Positions 29,116 to 42,993 of a stretch of DNA of 64,000 nucleotides are shown piece by piece. The position numbers were made by a program, and so were the translations under genes. Origin of the DNA: Linnemannia hyalina. Lineage: Eukaryota > Mortierellomycota > Mortierellomycetes > Mortierellales > Mortierellaceae. Numbering within the stretch: the stretch's first letter is position 1; each line of letters starts with the position of its first letter. The notes under the pieces are model-generated. The model did no database searches. It was not told the origin of the DNA and was given only the letters and a program-made list of their open reading frames with translations. The stretch spans positions 1-64,000 of the forward strand of contig JAHRHY010000021.1 in NCBI GenBank assembly GCA_019671135.1, in the 5' to 3' direction.

Positions 29116-32107
29116 TCACAGGTAATACATGTTCATACTCAGGCCTGTGAGAGGTCGCTGCATTAGTTCAGGTAGATGGTCAAAGTTAGCATGGCGCGAT
29201 ATCCGGTCTTTGGTACCGTCGTTATCAAAGGCTTGCTCTGAAAAGTCGACAGTTCCTGGTGCAACCAACACAGTTCTAGTAAAAGCGAAATAAAAACAAA
29301 GACGCGTGTGAGTGTCGAAGTAATTCTGTCTGGAAAGAAAAGGCCACGCGCTGAAAGCATTGAAGCATTGAAATTACCTTTCATACTGTCTAGGGCCAAT
29401 CTGTCGGAATAGAACAGACTGTTGTCGTTGCTGATGTTCTTTCCTTGCTGCAGAAAGCAACGTCCTCTCAACTCTCATTGCCCGTTCCTCCTCTGAAAAA
29501 AGGCTCTCGATGAGCTGATCCTTTGATTTGTTTCTCCAGTCCAATATCTCAAGATGAACTCCATGGGAACGAGCCTGAGATTCGTTGTATCCAAAGAGGT
29601 GGTGTGGAGGCATGTACGTCTTGTAAAAGATAACTTTTGTGATATATGTATTGCTGTCCTGCAGATGAAATAGTCCTAATTACATAGCAGGTCAAATTAT
29701 TAAATATCACGTCCTCACGCAGTGATATTACCCTTCCAACTAACAAGGAGAGCATAAAGAGAAGAACATAGGAGCCTACCTGGTTTGAGCGGATCGGTTG
29801 TACATAGAATATGATCGCCAGATCCCACGCCTCGACAGTCTTGAAATCCAAGCGACTGTCTCTGAATCAAGTCCATGGCAGGAACCAACCCCGCCTGATG
29901 AATGATGCCAAAAACGATGGCTAGCACACCGTTTAGTGCTAACCAGAACGGCTAACAACAACGCAAAAAGTAGTCATCATTCCTGGTTAATTTTTCTTAT
30001 ATCCTCCAAGCCTTGCATCCACCAGTCGCTTAGGTATCTTACCCAAAATTTGCGACCAAGTCTTGAAATCCTTCCAGAGAGCGAAATAACAAGTGGCAGG
30101 ATCATTGGCGTCAAGAAGCGTGCCTCCTGGTGGGGCATCGAAGACAGCACCACCATGCCACATATTCCTGAATAGCTGAGCGCTAAAAGTGATGGGCACC
30201 AAAAGAGAAGGAAGCAAAAACATGTGAATGTCACACAGCAGCTGTAATCCGTATTGCGAAGAGCACGTCATGGTAGAGGGTCTGGACTGGCGAAATAAAA
30301 GTACCTGTAACAAGTTTGGAACGACTTGACCATTCGCGTGCCAGGACTTTGCGAATGATGGTGGTCAATCCTATCCAGGCAAGATTGCCAAAGAGAACTG
30401 GGAAGTTCAAGAGCAGGTGAAAAAATCGAGGGTGCAATCCGTGGAGTGCCAAGTTGTCCTTGTCCAGATTATACTGCAAGTTGTTCCACATGGTCAACGT
30501 CAATGATCCTTTCACTGAAAGAGAGGACCAGCAAAGGGGGCTAGTGGTAAATATCTCCATGAGAGTCATAGGCGATCCATGAGACTGCCGCGAAATGACA
30601 AGTTTCCCAAAGTAAATCGAATCGACAAAAATGGCTGCAGCAGACATTGACCCGAATCCAATTGCGAGAGGCATGCAAGCCTGCACAAAAGCAACTAGCC
30701 CTCGCAGTCTATATCACAGAAAGGATGATGTCTCGTTAAGTGAGGCGAACAGACAGTAGATGAATGACACTCGTTTGTGCCAGCATAAATGCCAACATAC
30801 GTCGATCGTCTTTTCCAAAACGAGGCTCTTGCGTTGAGGTAGAGCAGCAAGACGCCGAAAGGGAATCCAAAGACTGCAAATGTGATCCTGGTGAATGTCC
30901 CGATAGCAAACAGAACGCCCAACAAAAACGTCAGATGTATGGAGGAGGGTCTTGGTTGGTAAGGTCCTGTTGATGATGATACCGTCGAGCCGCTAGTTGA
31001 GGAAGGATGAACGGAGGTAGCAGTCTTGGACAAGGGTGTTGAAGGAAGAACAGTTGAGGCTTCGTGTTGCTGGATGATTTTGCCAAGGACTACAGCACTG
31101 AGAGCCAAGACAAGAGTTTCAACAGCGTTGGAGAAGGGATGGGTATGGTAGGCGAGAGTGACGTAGGATGACGCGACGAGAAGTAGCGCGATCGAGGGCG
31201 ACCGTCGGATTTGGCGAGCCATGTTTACAATTGACCAATCTAGCGTTGTGTGCATATTATGGGATATATGTTATTTCTACTCTCACTCCTGTTTATGAAA
31301 ATCAGTCTGCATCAACAAAAATAACAGAAACATATTATGCGAGCAAAAAATACCGATGATAAGAGAGACAAGGAAAAATGCCAGGCGCTGGGTGAGAAAG
31401 AGGGCGCGCGAGGTGACAAATTGATCTATGTATGTGTAACATAATTCAAGAACCAACAAATGGCCGTTAGCCATGTATTCCTGAGCGCAGGACTCATGTT
31501 ACATGCTTCAGAGATATGGCGGTCTGTTGTGCTGTGATTTTTTACCCGGATTAGTGCCGACCCATCTTTTCAACAAGAGGTACGGAATGCCTGTGGTGAT
31601 AGCCCTGAGTAACGGAGTAAAGGAACAAAGATGAGAGATGTAAGTAAGGCATGTAAGCATGTCTGCATTTGGAAGGCATAGAACGGCAAAAAGTATAAAT
31701 ACTTACGGAATAATGATTGATCTGCAGGGGAGCTCTGGCTGGTACTCCCATGGAATATCAACTTTGAGGCCAAAGACATTGCCTATTCAATAAGATGGAA
31801 GCATGTTAATTGTTAGCGTCAGTAGCTGTCACTTTTACTGTTGCCTGTAAACGCGCCCACGATTGCCATGCTCCACTCCCCGCAAATGACGCGCTAATTA
31901 ATCGCTTCTGTGGCGCGAAAGAGCGGGTTCGCGGGTTGGTGTGGGTAGGAAAAGGGGTGTCGAGTACTCACCAGCAGTGATCTCGGCAGACTGGAAGAAC
32001 TCGTCAGGGTGGATATATCCGGGAGAGAGCGCAATGAAGAGACGGAAGGCCAAGAAGACGAGGTAGATGTTCCATGTGGCTCTAGAGAACGGCCTGTGTT
32101 GTTGCAT
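29116..32107 (-). CDS. SMP3: GPI mannosyltransferase 4 (SMP3/PIG-Z)
   Basis: This ER membrane enzyme of the GT22 family adds the fourth, side-branch mannose to the GPI-anchor precursor. Exon 1 (32107-31972) starts MQQHRPFSRATWN and contains GYIHPDEFFQSAEITAG with the family's HPDE motif. Exon 2 (31782-31707) gives NVFGLKVDIPWEYQPELPCR. Later exons carry ITTGIPYLLLKRW, SSYVTLAYHTHPFSNAVETL, LDKDNLALHGLHPRFFHLL, SMPHQEARFLTPMILPLV and IIHQAGLVPAMD, all in family order. The last exon ends at 29116. At least eight introns; inner junctions near 31500-31550 and 29300-29650 were not fixed to the base. It shares a 460-bp promoter region with NUP120. Confidence 0.85.
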
Positions 32108-32567
32108 GGGAAGGTGGTGAAGGGAGATTCCAGACAGGGTTGACTGTGGAAAAGATGAGAGGAGACAAGGATCAGTGGGTAGGTGGATGGGTGCGGAATG
32201 GATTCGAGCAGCAACAGAGCGAGTTGAGTGTGGAGTGGTGACAGGAGGAGGGAGAGAGAGAGAAAGAGAGAAAGAGAGAGGGAGAGAGGAATGAAAGTGG
32301 AGAAGGCTGTTAAGAAGGACATTTGATCGCACCTGCTGCACCTTCTAAAGAAAGATAAAGAGAAAGCCACGCAGCCTCCTCCATCCCTTCTCTTAAAAAA
32401 ACAACAATCAACAATCTCTCCTTTCGCCGATCACTGACTGCCTCTCCTTTTTGCGTGTCTCAACCTGCCAGCCTGCCTGCCAACCTGCCAGCCAGTCTGT
32501 CTACCTTCCGTCCTCCCACCAGCACAACCATCACCAAACGCTAAGCAACAACCAACACGCATACACA
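32108..32567. promoter_or_regulatory. Divergent promoter of SMP3 and NUP120
   Basis: 460 bases separate the two start codons. A GAGA-rich block lies at 32240-32290 and CTGCC/CAGCC repeats at 32465-32505. The leader ahead of 32568 is CA-rich, as in many fungal 5' UTRs. No TATA box stands out. Confidence 0.5.
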
Positions 32568-35500
32568 ATGACCCCCATCACCCCCATGTGGTGGTACAAG
32601 GAGGTCCCTGTCCAGCCACAGGCCTTTGTCGACGCCTCACGGTCCATTATCCATACCGTCCCTCGTCGCCAGACCATCCCCACATACCCCCACACGCCCA
32701 AGGACGACCCACGCCACTTTCAGAACCAAGGCGGTGTCTTTACCCCTTCCCACCAGCCCGAAAAGTCGGTCGTTTGGAGAACACGCGAGAACGCGACTAT
32801 TCTCGAGCTGGTCTCTCTCTCTGGAAATGAAAACACCCCGACGCGCCAGATTTCCTTCCAGTTCCATGCACCCATCGTGGCAGGGATCCACTTTGCACCA
32901 TTGACGCAGCAAGGCGGGATATCGATCGCGCTATTGACCACCGACAGTATCCTTTACCGCCTCCATCTTACCGCCCTGAGTCATTTCCTCGACCTCAACA
33001 CTCCCCCTGGATATTCAACATGCGCCCAAATCAAATGGACCAACGCTGGCGAGCCTTTGCTATTCCGCTATCTGGGAAGCAGACACGCTGCCATTGCATC
33101 CTCAAACGGGACACTCTACCTTATCAAGACGGCATTGTTATCGGATGACATGCATCGCCACGGTAAAACTACTCTCGACCTATTTCGCGTTTTTTGACTT
33201 TTCATCACTGCAAGAAAATTCCAACACATTTAATAACATGCCCCTCAACACGCGACTATAGAACATGCTGATATCAACGTCTACGATCTCCACGACGACT
33301 CGCACCGCAGGATCCAACATGCCTCGACACTCCACACACTCTACAACAAATTTCAATCAACCCTTGAACGTAACATCTCAGTTCCTGCTGGGTTCCCAGA
33401 GGCCAAGACACAAATGGATATCGTGGCAATGGAGGCGCACGCGGCCAAGGACGACACTTTCCTCTTTGTGTTGTATCTGGATAGAATCATCCGTGTTTGG
33501 TCGGTGGGCCGTCGTCAATGCCTGCAAGTTATAAGAACACCAACTTCGATCAACGATGCCGGCTATGTTCAAGAGACCATCGACTCTTCCCTCAAATCTC
33601 ACCTCAGAGTCTTGTTCAACCCGGCTACGCCTGGGATCATTCGACTCCTGGCTTATATCCCATCTGACACCGATTCTCAGCTCTCGATCTATACAGCTCA
33701 AATTGATCCAGTCGGAAGTATGGAGTTCGTACCGGGTTCTCTCAGCACCCTTCACTCGGAATCAGCAGCAGGACCAGGAGGCAACAACTTGAACTTGATC
33801 TCTTTGGAGGTTCTCTTGAATGAGAGCCGAACCGGTTACACTGTTTGGGGTCTATGGCAAGGCGACATGAGGATATCGGTCAGGTACATGGACATCTATG
33901 ATCCAGTGATTGAGCGGGGGCAGTTCGAGGCGATTGCTCAGAGGGAGCTCTTGGACGGTCGATGGTGGTCGGTGGCGATGCAGGCGCCTCTAAGCGGCTT
34001 TATTAAGTCAATGAGCTCTTTTGTGGACTCTGACGAGGATTATTCGGCATTCTTTGCTGATTACACCTTTGCCTCTGGACGGTTCTCGGACAGGACGATC
34101 TTACTTGCTCTGCACTCCATATTCAAGGACCGCACCTTCACCCTCGACTCTGATATCCAGCAACAGATCAAGGCCGCACTCACAGTCAAAACACCCGGCG
34201 AGAGATCACAGGCCGTGCAGGACAAGGACCGAGAAGACGAGATCATGGCATGGACAAAATTCATCTCGACGTGTGCTAAGATCGACCATGAGGCATCAGC
34301 ACCCTTAGGACTCTCCATCTCACCGAGCACAGGGTACATGGTTGTGGTTAAGCAGGACACCATGAGCTTTTTGAGCGCGTGCGATGACTCGGAAGTGCTG
34401 TATCACACTTTCCAGGACAAGCAATTCGAGGTCTCCCAGTTTATTTCAACACCGCCTTCGCAGCTCAGGAGTACTTACACCAAGCTGCAGGATCTCAGCC
34501 TCCGTCAGGATATTGCCAAAGTCTTCATGGCGATGGAGGTATTGACACGGAACTTCAATGCCAAGTCGTCCAAGAACGTCGAGAAGACCATCGCCCAACT
34601 GTCGGCCACCAATGGACCTCGGAACTTTATCGACATCTTTGGCCAGGAGTACTTGCCTCACTATATTTCCAAGACAGAGATGAACCGGGCACGGAACTTC
34701 GTCAGCTCGTGCAACTCTCATCAGGCAGTTTTCCAGTTTTTGGTCCAGCAGCTTCTGGACAACGTGGACGTGATTCCTTCAGGAATGGTGTCACGCCGGT
34801 GCATCCTTCCCTTTGAGGCCCTAGTCTCTGCCAGTCTTCAACAACTTGCTGCCCATCGATATGGAATCGCCCAGCAATTTTTGATTTTGATTACCGTTCT
34901 CATGAGCGCTTCACCGTCCTCTCGCAGCTGGATTCAGGACGAAACTCAGCTCATCTCCGACTCTCTGAGAGCCACGCAATCCTTGCTGGTGCTCAAGTGG
35001 GTCTCTGGTCAGGCTCTTGCAACGGCGCCTTCGGCATTTTCGGGATTGGAGAGTCGGCTCTCCCAGATGAATGTGAGGGAGTCATCACGTGTCTCCAGCC
35101 CAACAACGGCACGCCAAAGTCTAACAGGAACCTTGATGAGGACAATCTCTTATAGACAGGGCAATTACGGACAGGTTGAATTGCCACTTCACCTGGCCAT
35201 CCCTCGGGCCGTATCCAAGCTTATATATCACCTCGAACTGTTGAACAGAGACGGCGGCGGTGACGACGGAAGCCGACACTTTGCAGGATTGGCACAGAGG
35301 CTTTCAGGACTGAAGGAGATGGAGTTGTTGACAAGATTTCTGGAGATTGTGCCGACAACCTCCTCGTTATCTTACTACCGCGGCAAGGTTCTTCTACACC
35401 AAGGCAATGCAGCAGGCGCATTGAGGCATTTTTTAGCCGTAACAGCCAGCTTTGGTAAGAACAATATGCTCTTACGTGGACGTTTTTTTTCTACCCACAT

Positions 35501-37979
35501 GATGTTCATCCTTCTATCTGTTTTGCTAACTTTTTGTAACTGCTTTTTCATGACAGGCAACGACATCAATAACGTCGAGCAGGAGCTCGATATTATGCAG
35601 CTTGACTATAACACTCGAGTTCATCAAGGACAGGCCAGACTTGAGGACTACTACGCCCACGTCATTGACCTTTTAGCAGAGCACAGTGCTCACGAGCAAG
35701 TTATGACCGTGGCGAGACTGTCTGTGCTTGATCTTTTGAAGGTAAAAGGTTTTGTCCATTGCGCACGACCATTTTCTGCACAATGAAGGAATATCAAAGA
35801 ACTAATCCGAGATGAGATCTCGTGTGTTGATCGCTCTAGAACCCTAATGTCCAAGTATCCGAGACCCAGCTTCGCGTTCCTTTAAAGCGCCTGTTTGCAT
35901 CAGCATTGGCGCTTGGGTTGTATGACCGAGCATACCAAACCATGATGCAAATAACAAACGAGGCAGTGTAAGTTTTTTAACCTCATTGTATGTCATTTTG
36001 AAGGACGGTGCATGTATTTGACTATATCGATTCTAATATATTCATTTTAATCTACATAGGCGGAAGCAACAATTAAAGGAGTTGGTTTCGGCTATGTGCC
36101 AGAAGGGGGATGGAGCACAGCTGAGTTTATTCCCCTTTCCTGGTTTGCAAGAGGATGTCGAGCGTATGTTGGTTTCAAAGGCACAACAAACGCCGGTTCT
36201 CTCCTTGCCCAACTACTACCGAGTCCTCTTTGCGTACCATACCTACCGTGGAGATTACAAGAAAGGTACTCGCGTCTTTCACGAATTGATGTGTTTCATA
36301 AAATGGTGTCCATTTTGTATAATAGTCTGAATCCAATTAATTTAATTATTCTGTTTCTCCGATTACTAGCTTCTACACATATGTATGAGTACGCAAGAAG
36401 ACTGATGAGCTCTTCTCATCACGCCGATTCGGCAAAGTTGCTCCTTGCTGAGGCATCGGAGACGTACTTGGCAGCCATTAACACCCTCCACCTGTCAGGC
36501 CCTGACTCTGCATGGGTGACTATTCCAAGTACCGGATATGGTCCAGACGAAGTAAGCTTAAAATTCAGCGACGCGAAGCAACTGTGGCCATCGACTTCCA
36601 AGAAAGGAGTGCAGGACTGAAGAACTGGTGTTAATAGGTCCATTGAATTTTCCTTGCAATCCATAATATAGGTTTCCAAGAGGAGACGCCTTACCACTCT
36701 CTCGACTGCGTCTGCCAGTCGCCCTGTTGGTTTGTCTAACCAAGAGCAGGCCGAGAAACCCAATAAGGTGGAGGTTGTGACATTGTCCGATATGAAGAGA
36801 GAGTACGCTTTAGTTTCGGCCAAACTCCAACTCGTTCGAGAGATCCCTACGCACGTAGCGGCAGGTAAGCACAGTTATCAGTTGAAGGGCCACGAGGAGT
36901 TTGAGATTGCACCTGATATTTACTATAACAAAAAAAACGCATTGTTTTCACAAATATCGGCACTAGTTGCGTTTGCACTTACCCCTCGAGAGACACAGGC
37001 CATGCTGCTGCGTCGTGGTTACCAGGACATGGCCGCTTCATTGGGACTGCTGTATCAACTCGATCTGGATATTGTGTTCATCAGCCTTGTCGACTGTTAC
37101 CTTGCAGCGTTGTCTTCAGAGCAAACGTAAGTCGCCTGAACTCAGTCAGTTGTTTATTGTCGTCTCGACCTATTGTTGATTTGCATGGCCTGATGCGGTG
37201 ACTAGAAAACTGATATTTATTCATTTTTCGTTGATATCTTCAGCGAGCTGCTAGGAAAGGATGGCTTGCAAGGAGTAAACAGTGCAGTTGTCGATAGAAC
37301 ACAATCCGCTGCAGCCCTGGTCATCCTGCAAAAGTATTTGGAGAAACATGACGACCCTGAAAGCAACTATAAGCATCGCCTCGAGGTGGTTGCAAGAATC
37401 CTACAAAGAAACCCAGACTTTGACCTGCAGCCTTGGTTGACTCAGCACTACTTGGTACGTATCCTTTCTAACTTTGACCCGAGTTGCCTTTTCACGCTGC
37501 AACGGTTCCATTATATCCATATCACTTACGTTTGCTGATTGACTTGTAGACCCATAATCCGGAGGACTTGATTCGCCTGTATTTGAAGTTCAATGTCCTG
37601 GATGCAGCTGCCAAGTTTTCGTCGACGGTGATTCAAACTGTAAGTGTTGTTGATGAAGTTTGATAAAAAGGTAGCTAGTTTGATAAGAGACCCTTTAGAT
37701 CCCTAATGTTGAGTTTGTATATATATGTTTTAGGCATTGAACAAGGAGGAGGTGGTCTCTCGCCATTCAAATGCTCGTTGGCTGCCATACACGCTTCTGG
37801 ACGAGATCTTTGCGCTGCTAACTGAGCAGATTCGCGAGGGCGAGGAGCAAGTTCAGGACGGGATAGAGGAGAGTCGCTTGAAGGAGCTAAAAGGACTGAA
37901 GATGCAGTTGGATAAGGATATTAGGCTGTACATGGAGAATGTCGAGCGCGAATCGATCTTTGGAGGCAAGCGACAGTAG
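32568..37979 (+). CDS. NUP120: Nucleoporin Nup120/Nup160
   Basis: A scaffold component of the Y-shaped (Nup84/Nup107-160) complex of the nuclear pore. Ten exons (32568-33162, 33262-35454, 35557-35741, 35840-35967, 36060-36265, 36370-36551, 36672-37126, 37244-37454, 37550-37639, 37734-37979) sum to 4491 nt, 1496 aa, with all phases consistent. The N-terminal half is a beta-propeller region; its blade DDTFLFVLYLDRIIRVWSVG with a CLQV continuation is characteristic of Nup160. The C-terminal half is alpha-solenoid, ending with NPEDLIRLYLKFNVLDAA as in Nup160 family tails. An optional in-frame intron may start at the GTAAGC near 36866. No damage was seen. Confidence 0.85.
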
Positions 37980-38275
37980 TGGGGTTTGTGACAATAACAC
38001 AGTGGCGATCATTAATTGTGATAAAAAAAGGCAGTCCTCCCGTTCCCTGTTTTGTGCAAATGAAAAGACGCGTTTGTTTTTGTTTTGTTTTGTTTTCTCT
38101 CGTCCTCCTTTATCACTCTGCTGCCATACTCCACCCACACACACCAAAGGTCGATCGCTGGCTTCTCCTCGCTCAACACACAGACACACACACACAGTCA
38201 CCCAAGTGAACAGCGACACAAACAGACAGACATCTAGCCACAAAAAAAATACATCATCAATCGAGATTATCTCTG

Positions 38276-41200
38276 ATGTCAAGCGGAATGGACAAGGACC
38301 TCATGGCCCTGATGGGCCTCGAAGACGACAGGCCCCTCGACGACGGCCTCGCCACCCAGCTCCTCAACCGGTCCCAATCCCAGGAACCATCAATTTTCTT
38401 CGAACCCATGTCCGACTCGGACACTGACCTGCCGTCAGATCTCCCAAAGACAACATATCTTCTCAGCAGGCAATCGCAACTACAACCACCCTCGGAGTGT
38501 CGCCCCAGTCCTCCTTCTCCACCTCCACTCGCACCAAGGGCAAACACCTCTGTCCTCTTTGCTCCGTCTCGCTTGCCTCGTCCTCCATCTCCACAGAGGC
38601 CAAAGGCAGTGTCATTATCCCTCTTCTCACCTGGTCTAAATCCATCCAAAGTTAGGGTCGCAAAGTCACCAAAAAAGAAGAGAGGCGCCGGGAACGACCT
38701 CTCCATGTTCAGCCCAACACTCAGCCCGCGCAAACCAAGACGAGTGACATCGTCACCACCCTTACCCTCCCCCTCATACGCGCCAAAGTCGCCGTCGATA
38801 CGGTCTCCGGCAATCACTGCTCCTTCTCGCGACAAAGATGTTCGGACAACTTCGCTCTCGCCTGACCTTACCCCGACCCCAGGACGCAAGCGAGGCCCAG
38901 TATCTCCATTGTCGTCCTACGAGCTTCAAAAGCAGACACTAGCCCTCTCTGACAACGATTCGGATATCAGCTCTCTGGAGGATACCTACAACAACTCGGC
39001 TTCCCTCTCAGTGTCTCAAAAGGTTTCCTTGCGGGCATCTTTCACTTTGGACGCGAATATGAGCATGGATTTGGACAGCGCTACCGACGACGAGCTCCCT
39101 ACGGTGGATGAAGCGACCAAGGAAGCCCCTGCGGCGAACCGTTTTTTGAGCCAGGATGGTGGCAAGAACATCGAGGCCCACCGAAACGCGAAGGATGAGC
39201 GTGATCTTGAAGACATCATGTCGTCTCATGCCGGAGCCTCCAAGGCAACGAAAAAATCCAAGGCGGCGATCCAGGCGGAGCAAATACAAATTCAGATGGA
39301 GAAAGAGCGATTGATGCGGAGCTCCACGTTCAAAGTCGACCAACGGTTCAAGAAGCAGACACTGTCAACGCTATTGGAATCCGCCCAATCGAAACTGTAA
39401 GCACACAAGGTATGGAGTATGAGTCATCGTTCCATACAATACAGTGTACTAACGTTGGGCTTATTGCGATTTCTATTCTGTTGACTATGGATAATTAGCA
39501 AAGGGCAGCCCATTGTTTCTCAGACTGACCTGCCAGGTCCAAATGTACATCGTGCTCCCTTGAAGAAATCTTTACCAAGGACCATCGCTTTGGACGATAG
39601 CTCCGAAGATGAGACTGAGCAGGATGCAGAACGTCGGGAGGAAGAGGCTCAGTGGAAACACTCGGCAACAAAGGCACTCCTCCTTTCTTCCATCCCCAAA
39701 AGGGAGCGCAGCTTGATTTCTCAAGAACTCAAGGCAGGCACAGGACCTGTCCCAATTGACCGTCGAATCGAATTGGAGAGGGCGCTCCAAATGTCTCCAC
39801 TCTCCAACAAAATCCAAGACATGAATCTGAACAAAACACCAGCGACATCCTCGTCCTCGTCCTCCCAGACATTGTCAACAAGAGTCTCACCTCCACCAAA
39901 GCCTGACTTTTCCCAAAGTCTGGGTATGAGGCTGACCTCTCCGCAGAGGAGCCAGAGAACTAACACCGTCGCCAACATTCAACAGTTCAACCTCCAGATG
40001 GAGCGACAACTCGCCAAAGCCCACCTTATGCGGCGCAAGAAACTGGAGGACGAGGCCAAGAGATCTGGAACGTGGAGATCACCAGAGGATCATGCAGCAG
40101 AGCAGTTGAGGATTGAAGAGAAACGGAGTCAAGGCCTTGATCCAGACGAGGACGCCGATGATGAGGAAGACGGAGACTACTATCCTGAGGGGAAAATTGC
40201 CGAAGAAGGTGATAGCGAAATGGACCGCGGCAGCGACAATCAACTTGGATCAGAAGAGTCGGACAACGAGATCGAAGGGGGGGATGTTGAAAGGCTGGAG
40301 GCACCCGCTGTTGGCGACGGGGACGAGGTTCGCGGTGGCGAAGATGGCGAAGATGGCAAAGATGGCGACGATGACGACGATGACGACGATGGCGAGGATG
40401 ATGAGGACAAGGACACCGATGAGGATGAAGAGGAGATGGTTGCCCCGGTCAAGAAAACTCGGAGGAAGAATGTTATCGGAGACGATGAAGATCTCAAGGT
40501 CGTTATTGTCGATCGTAGCCAGGCCATTGTAGATTCAGATAGCGACGACCAGGATGGAGTCAGCGGAGCGGACGAATTTGGTTCGGGTAGTGGCGTTGGC
40601 GAGGATGATGATGTTAGCGATATCGATCAAGACATGAAAGGAATCGGTGGCACTCAAGGGTTTGGTGCGTTCTTCGAATCAAGCTACGATCCCAGCAAGT
40701 CCAAGAAGGCTGGAGCCCTGTCTGCGTTTGGCAGAGCGCCCGCTTCCGTGACAGACTCGTCCCTGTCGCCTATCGTGAGCAGCGACCCAAGTCAAATCCA
40801 GGCCAGCTACGGAAATTCCCAAGGATCCATTGATGGCGCCTTGGACTTTCTTTCCGGAAAGTTCCCTACGCAGACTCAGTACGGCCGCAGCCCATTTGCC
40901 GCGTCTGCTTCCTCAGAGTCTCAAGTTCCTCCGACACTGGGATCTCAAGGCTCGATAGAGTTCGAATCTCAAATACCCAGGAACATGGAGCCTCGATTTT
41001 TTGACGATGACGACCTCAATGAAACAACATCCGACCCCGTCCTTTCCAGATCCAGGAATGCGTTTGAAGTCATGTCGATGGCAATGAACCAGGAGTCCGG
41101 ACTGCGGCGACTTCACAAGCGAGAGGCGAAGCCCAAGCGTGCCCCAATTTCCAAAGCTGAGAAGTCGGCGTTTATTGAATACGAGGCTGAGGAAGAGGAG

Positions 41201-42825
41201 GATGAATACATGGGAATGGGAGGAATCGACTATGAATCTGACGTCGACCACGACGATTATGACCTAGGGGACGGTATGGTCGACACCAGTGTTGTCCTTG
41301 ACAGCCAAGATGTGGAAAATGTCAAGCAGCTGCATATGTAAGCAAGGAATCATTGTGTTGGTAATTACACGCTCTCATCCATGTCTTGTGCTTCATCTAA
41401 CTTTTTTTTATTATTATTTTAACCCAGGAAACACGAGCAGGATCAGCATGACAAGGAGATCTCGGACCTCGTTCATGGTATTGCAGCTGGCAATTTGTGG
41501 AAGCGGCGCAACGGGCAGATCGATGACCTTGACCTCTTCGACGAGGAAGACATGGATGGTCGTTTCCGTCGAAAGAAGAAGCTCAAGGTGTCGGAGAAGT
41601 TTGAGATGCTCGGTAATTAGAAATTTGGCCGTCCTTATATTCTAATATCTCTTCCAAGTTAACAAACTTCGCCCTTATATTCCTAACCCTGCCTTTCGTT
41701 TGTTTGCCCAATTATACAATAGCCGACAACCCAAACACCGCGGCATTTGCGAGAGCTTTCAAGAAGAACATGGATGATGACCAGCTAATCTTTTTGAGCG
41801 ATGCGGATGAAAGTGCCGAGGAGGACGGGTCATCAAAGGACGATCAAGGTGGCCCTCCTAGCGTCGTAAAGGACCAACAACATCGGATGTCGGATGACGC
41901 AGAGTCGAGTGAGGAGGACGAAGAAGGCGAATTGTTAAACACGGACAAAAGGCAGGAGAGGTTGCGGAAGGCGCGTTTGGTTCGCGACGAGAGCGATCAG
42001 AGTTTCTATGGCTCGATGGATCCCGATGCTATTACATCTATGACCAAGGGACAAGTTTTACCGTTCGTTGTTGCATCAGAGGGTGATAGGATCGCGGGCG
42101 ATTCCAAGACCCTTATGACCCCTTCGACTCCAACACCTGTTCGAGGTACATCAAAGTCAACGGACTCGTCAACTCGCGGGACATCTGCCTCCCAAGGTGA
42201 CGCCATCGACGAGTACAAGGACGTCATGCGGCGCACAAAGGTCATCCGTGATATTCTCGATGGGGTGGACGAGGTTGTTGAGGATGGAGGCATGACGTCG
42301 CCTTCGCGCGCAAGGTCATCCTTATTCGGTTTGCAGGATAGGATCGTTGACCGCACGTCGTTGTCAGACTCGTCTGTGGCCCGCCCTTCTGTGGATGCCC
42401 CGTCTGGATTTGTGCAAGGCTCCTCGCACAACGACGTTGACGTCAGCGCCATTGTGCGACCACGTTTGCTGACTCGCCAAAATTCCTCCTTCTTGTCCGA
42501 GGATCGACGCAATCAGTTTCTGAGCACCGTAGGCGAGGACAGCCGAGGCGGAAACGCATCCACGCGTGTTGTTAAAGAGGTCAATCGACGCAAGATGGCC
42601 TTTGCAACGTCCAAGAAGTCGACTTCGACAGGCTCACTCTCGACATCTTCTGCGGCAGCTGTGACTGTTACTTCTTCCTCCACAACGTCAACGACAACAA
42701 CCGCAGCTTCAGTGACAAGGACAGCTAAGATTGCAAACCTGAAAAACGTGGGCGTTCAACGTGCTATGAGCGCGAGTGGGTCGGGCCGACTGCTGCGGAT
42801 TTTGTCGCTCGAGGGAGAGGAGTAA
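38276..42825 (+). CDS. MRC1: Mrc1/claspin replication checkpoint mediator
   Basis: Mrc1/claspin travels with the replisome and relays the S-phase checkpoint signal to the effector kinase. Four exons (38276-39396, 39499-41337, 41428-41612, 41723-42825) total 4248 nt, 1415 aa. The protein is mostly disordered, with Ser/Thr-Pro and SQ/TQ sites in the N-terminus and an Asp/Glu tract in exon 2 near 40330-40440. The diagnostic MRC1-like domain (PF09444) spans the exon 2-4 junctions: FIEYEAEEEEDEYMGMGG, DYESDVDHDDYDLGDGMVD, then a helical KHEQDQHDKEISDLVHGIA and LWKRRNGQ segment, and NPNTAAFARAFKKNMDDD. The tail is Ser/Thr-rich. It is convergent with SRP72 (168 bp). Confidence 0.85.
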
Positions 42826-42993
42826 TGTTGACCCCACAACTTGTATATTATTAAAAAGATGAATCATGGTTGTTTTATCCATCTGAAATGGCCTAAAAGT
42901 CCTCACGGAGGATCCGGGTGTAACAATGAGCGAGGATTATTTACCGTTTATTCTAGCACGCATTCACAAAGCGTGCAAGGTAGGGGATGCCCT

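Noticed and set aside
40240..40527. Ser-rich ORF antisense to MRC1
   Set aside because: A shadow of the Asp/Glu tract of claspin on the other strand.
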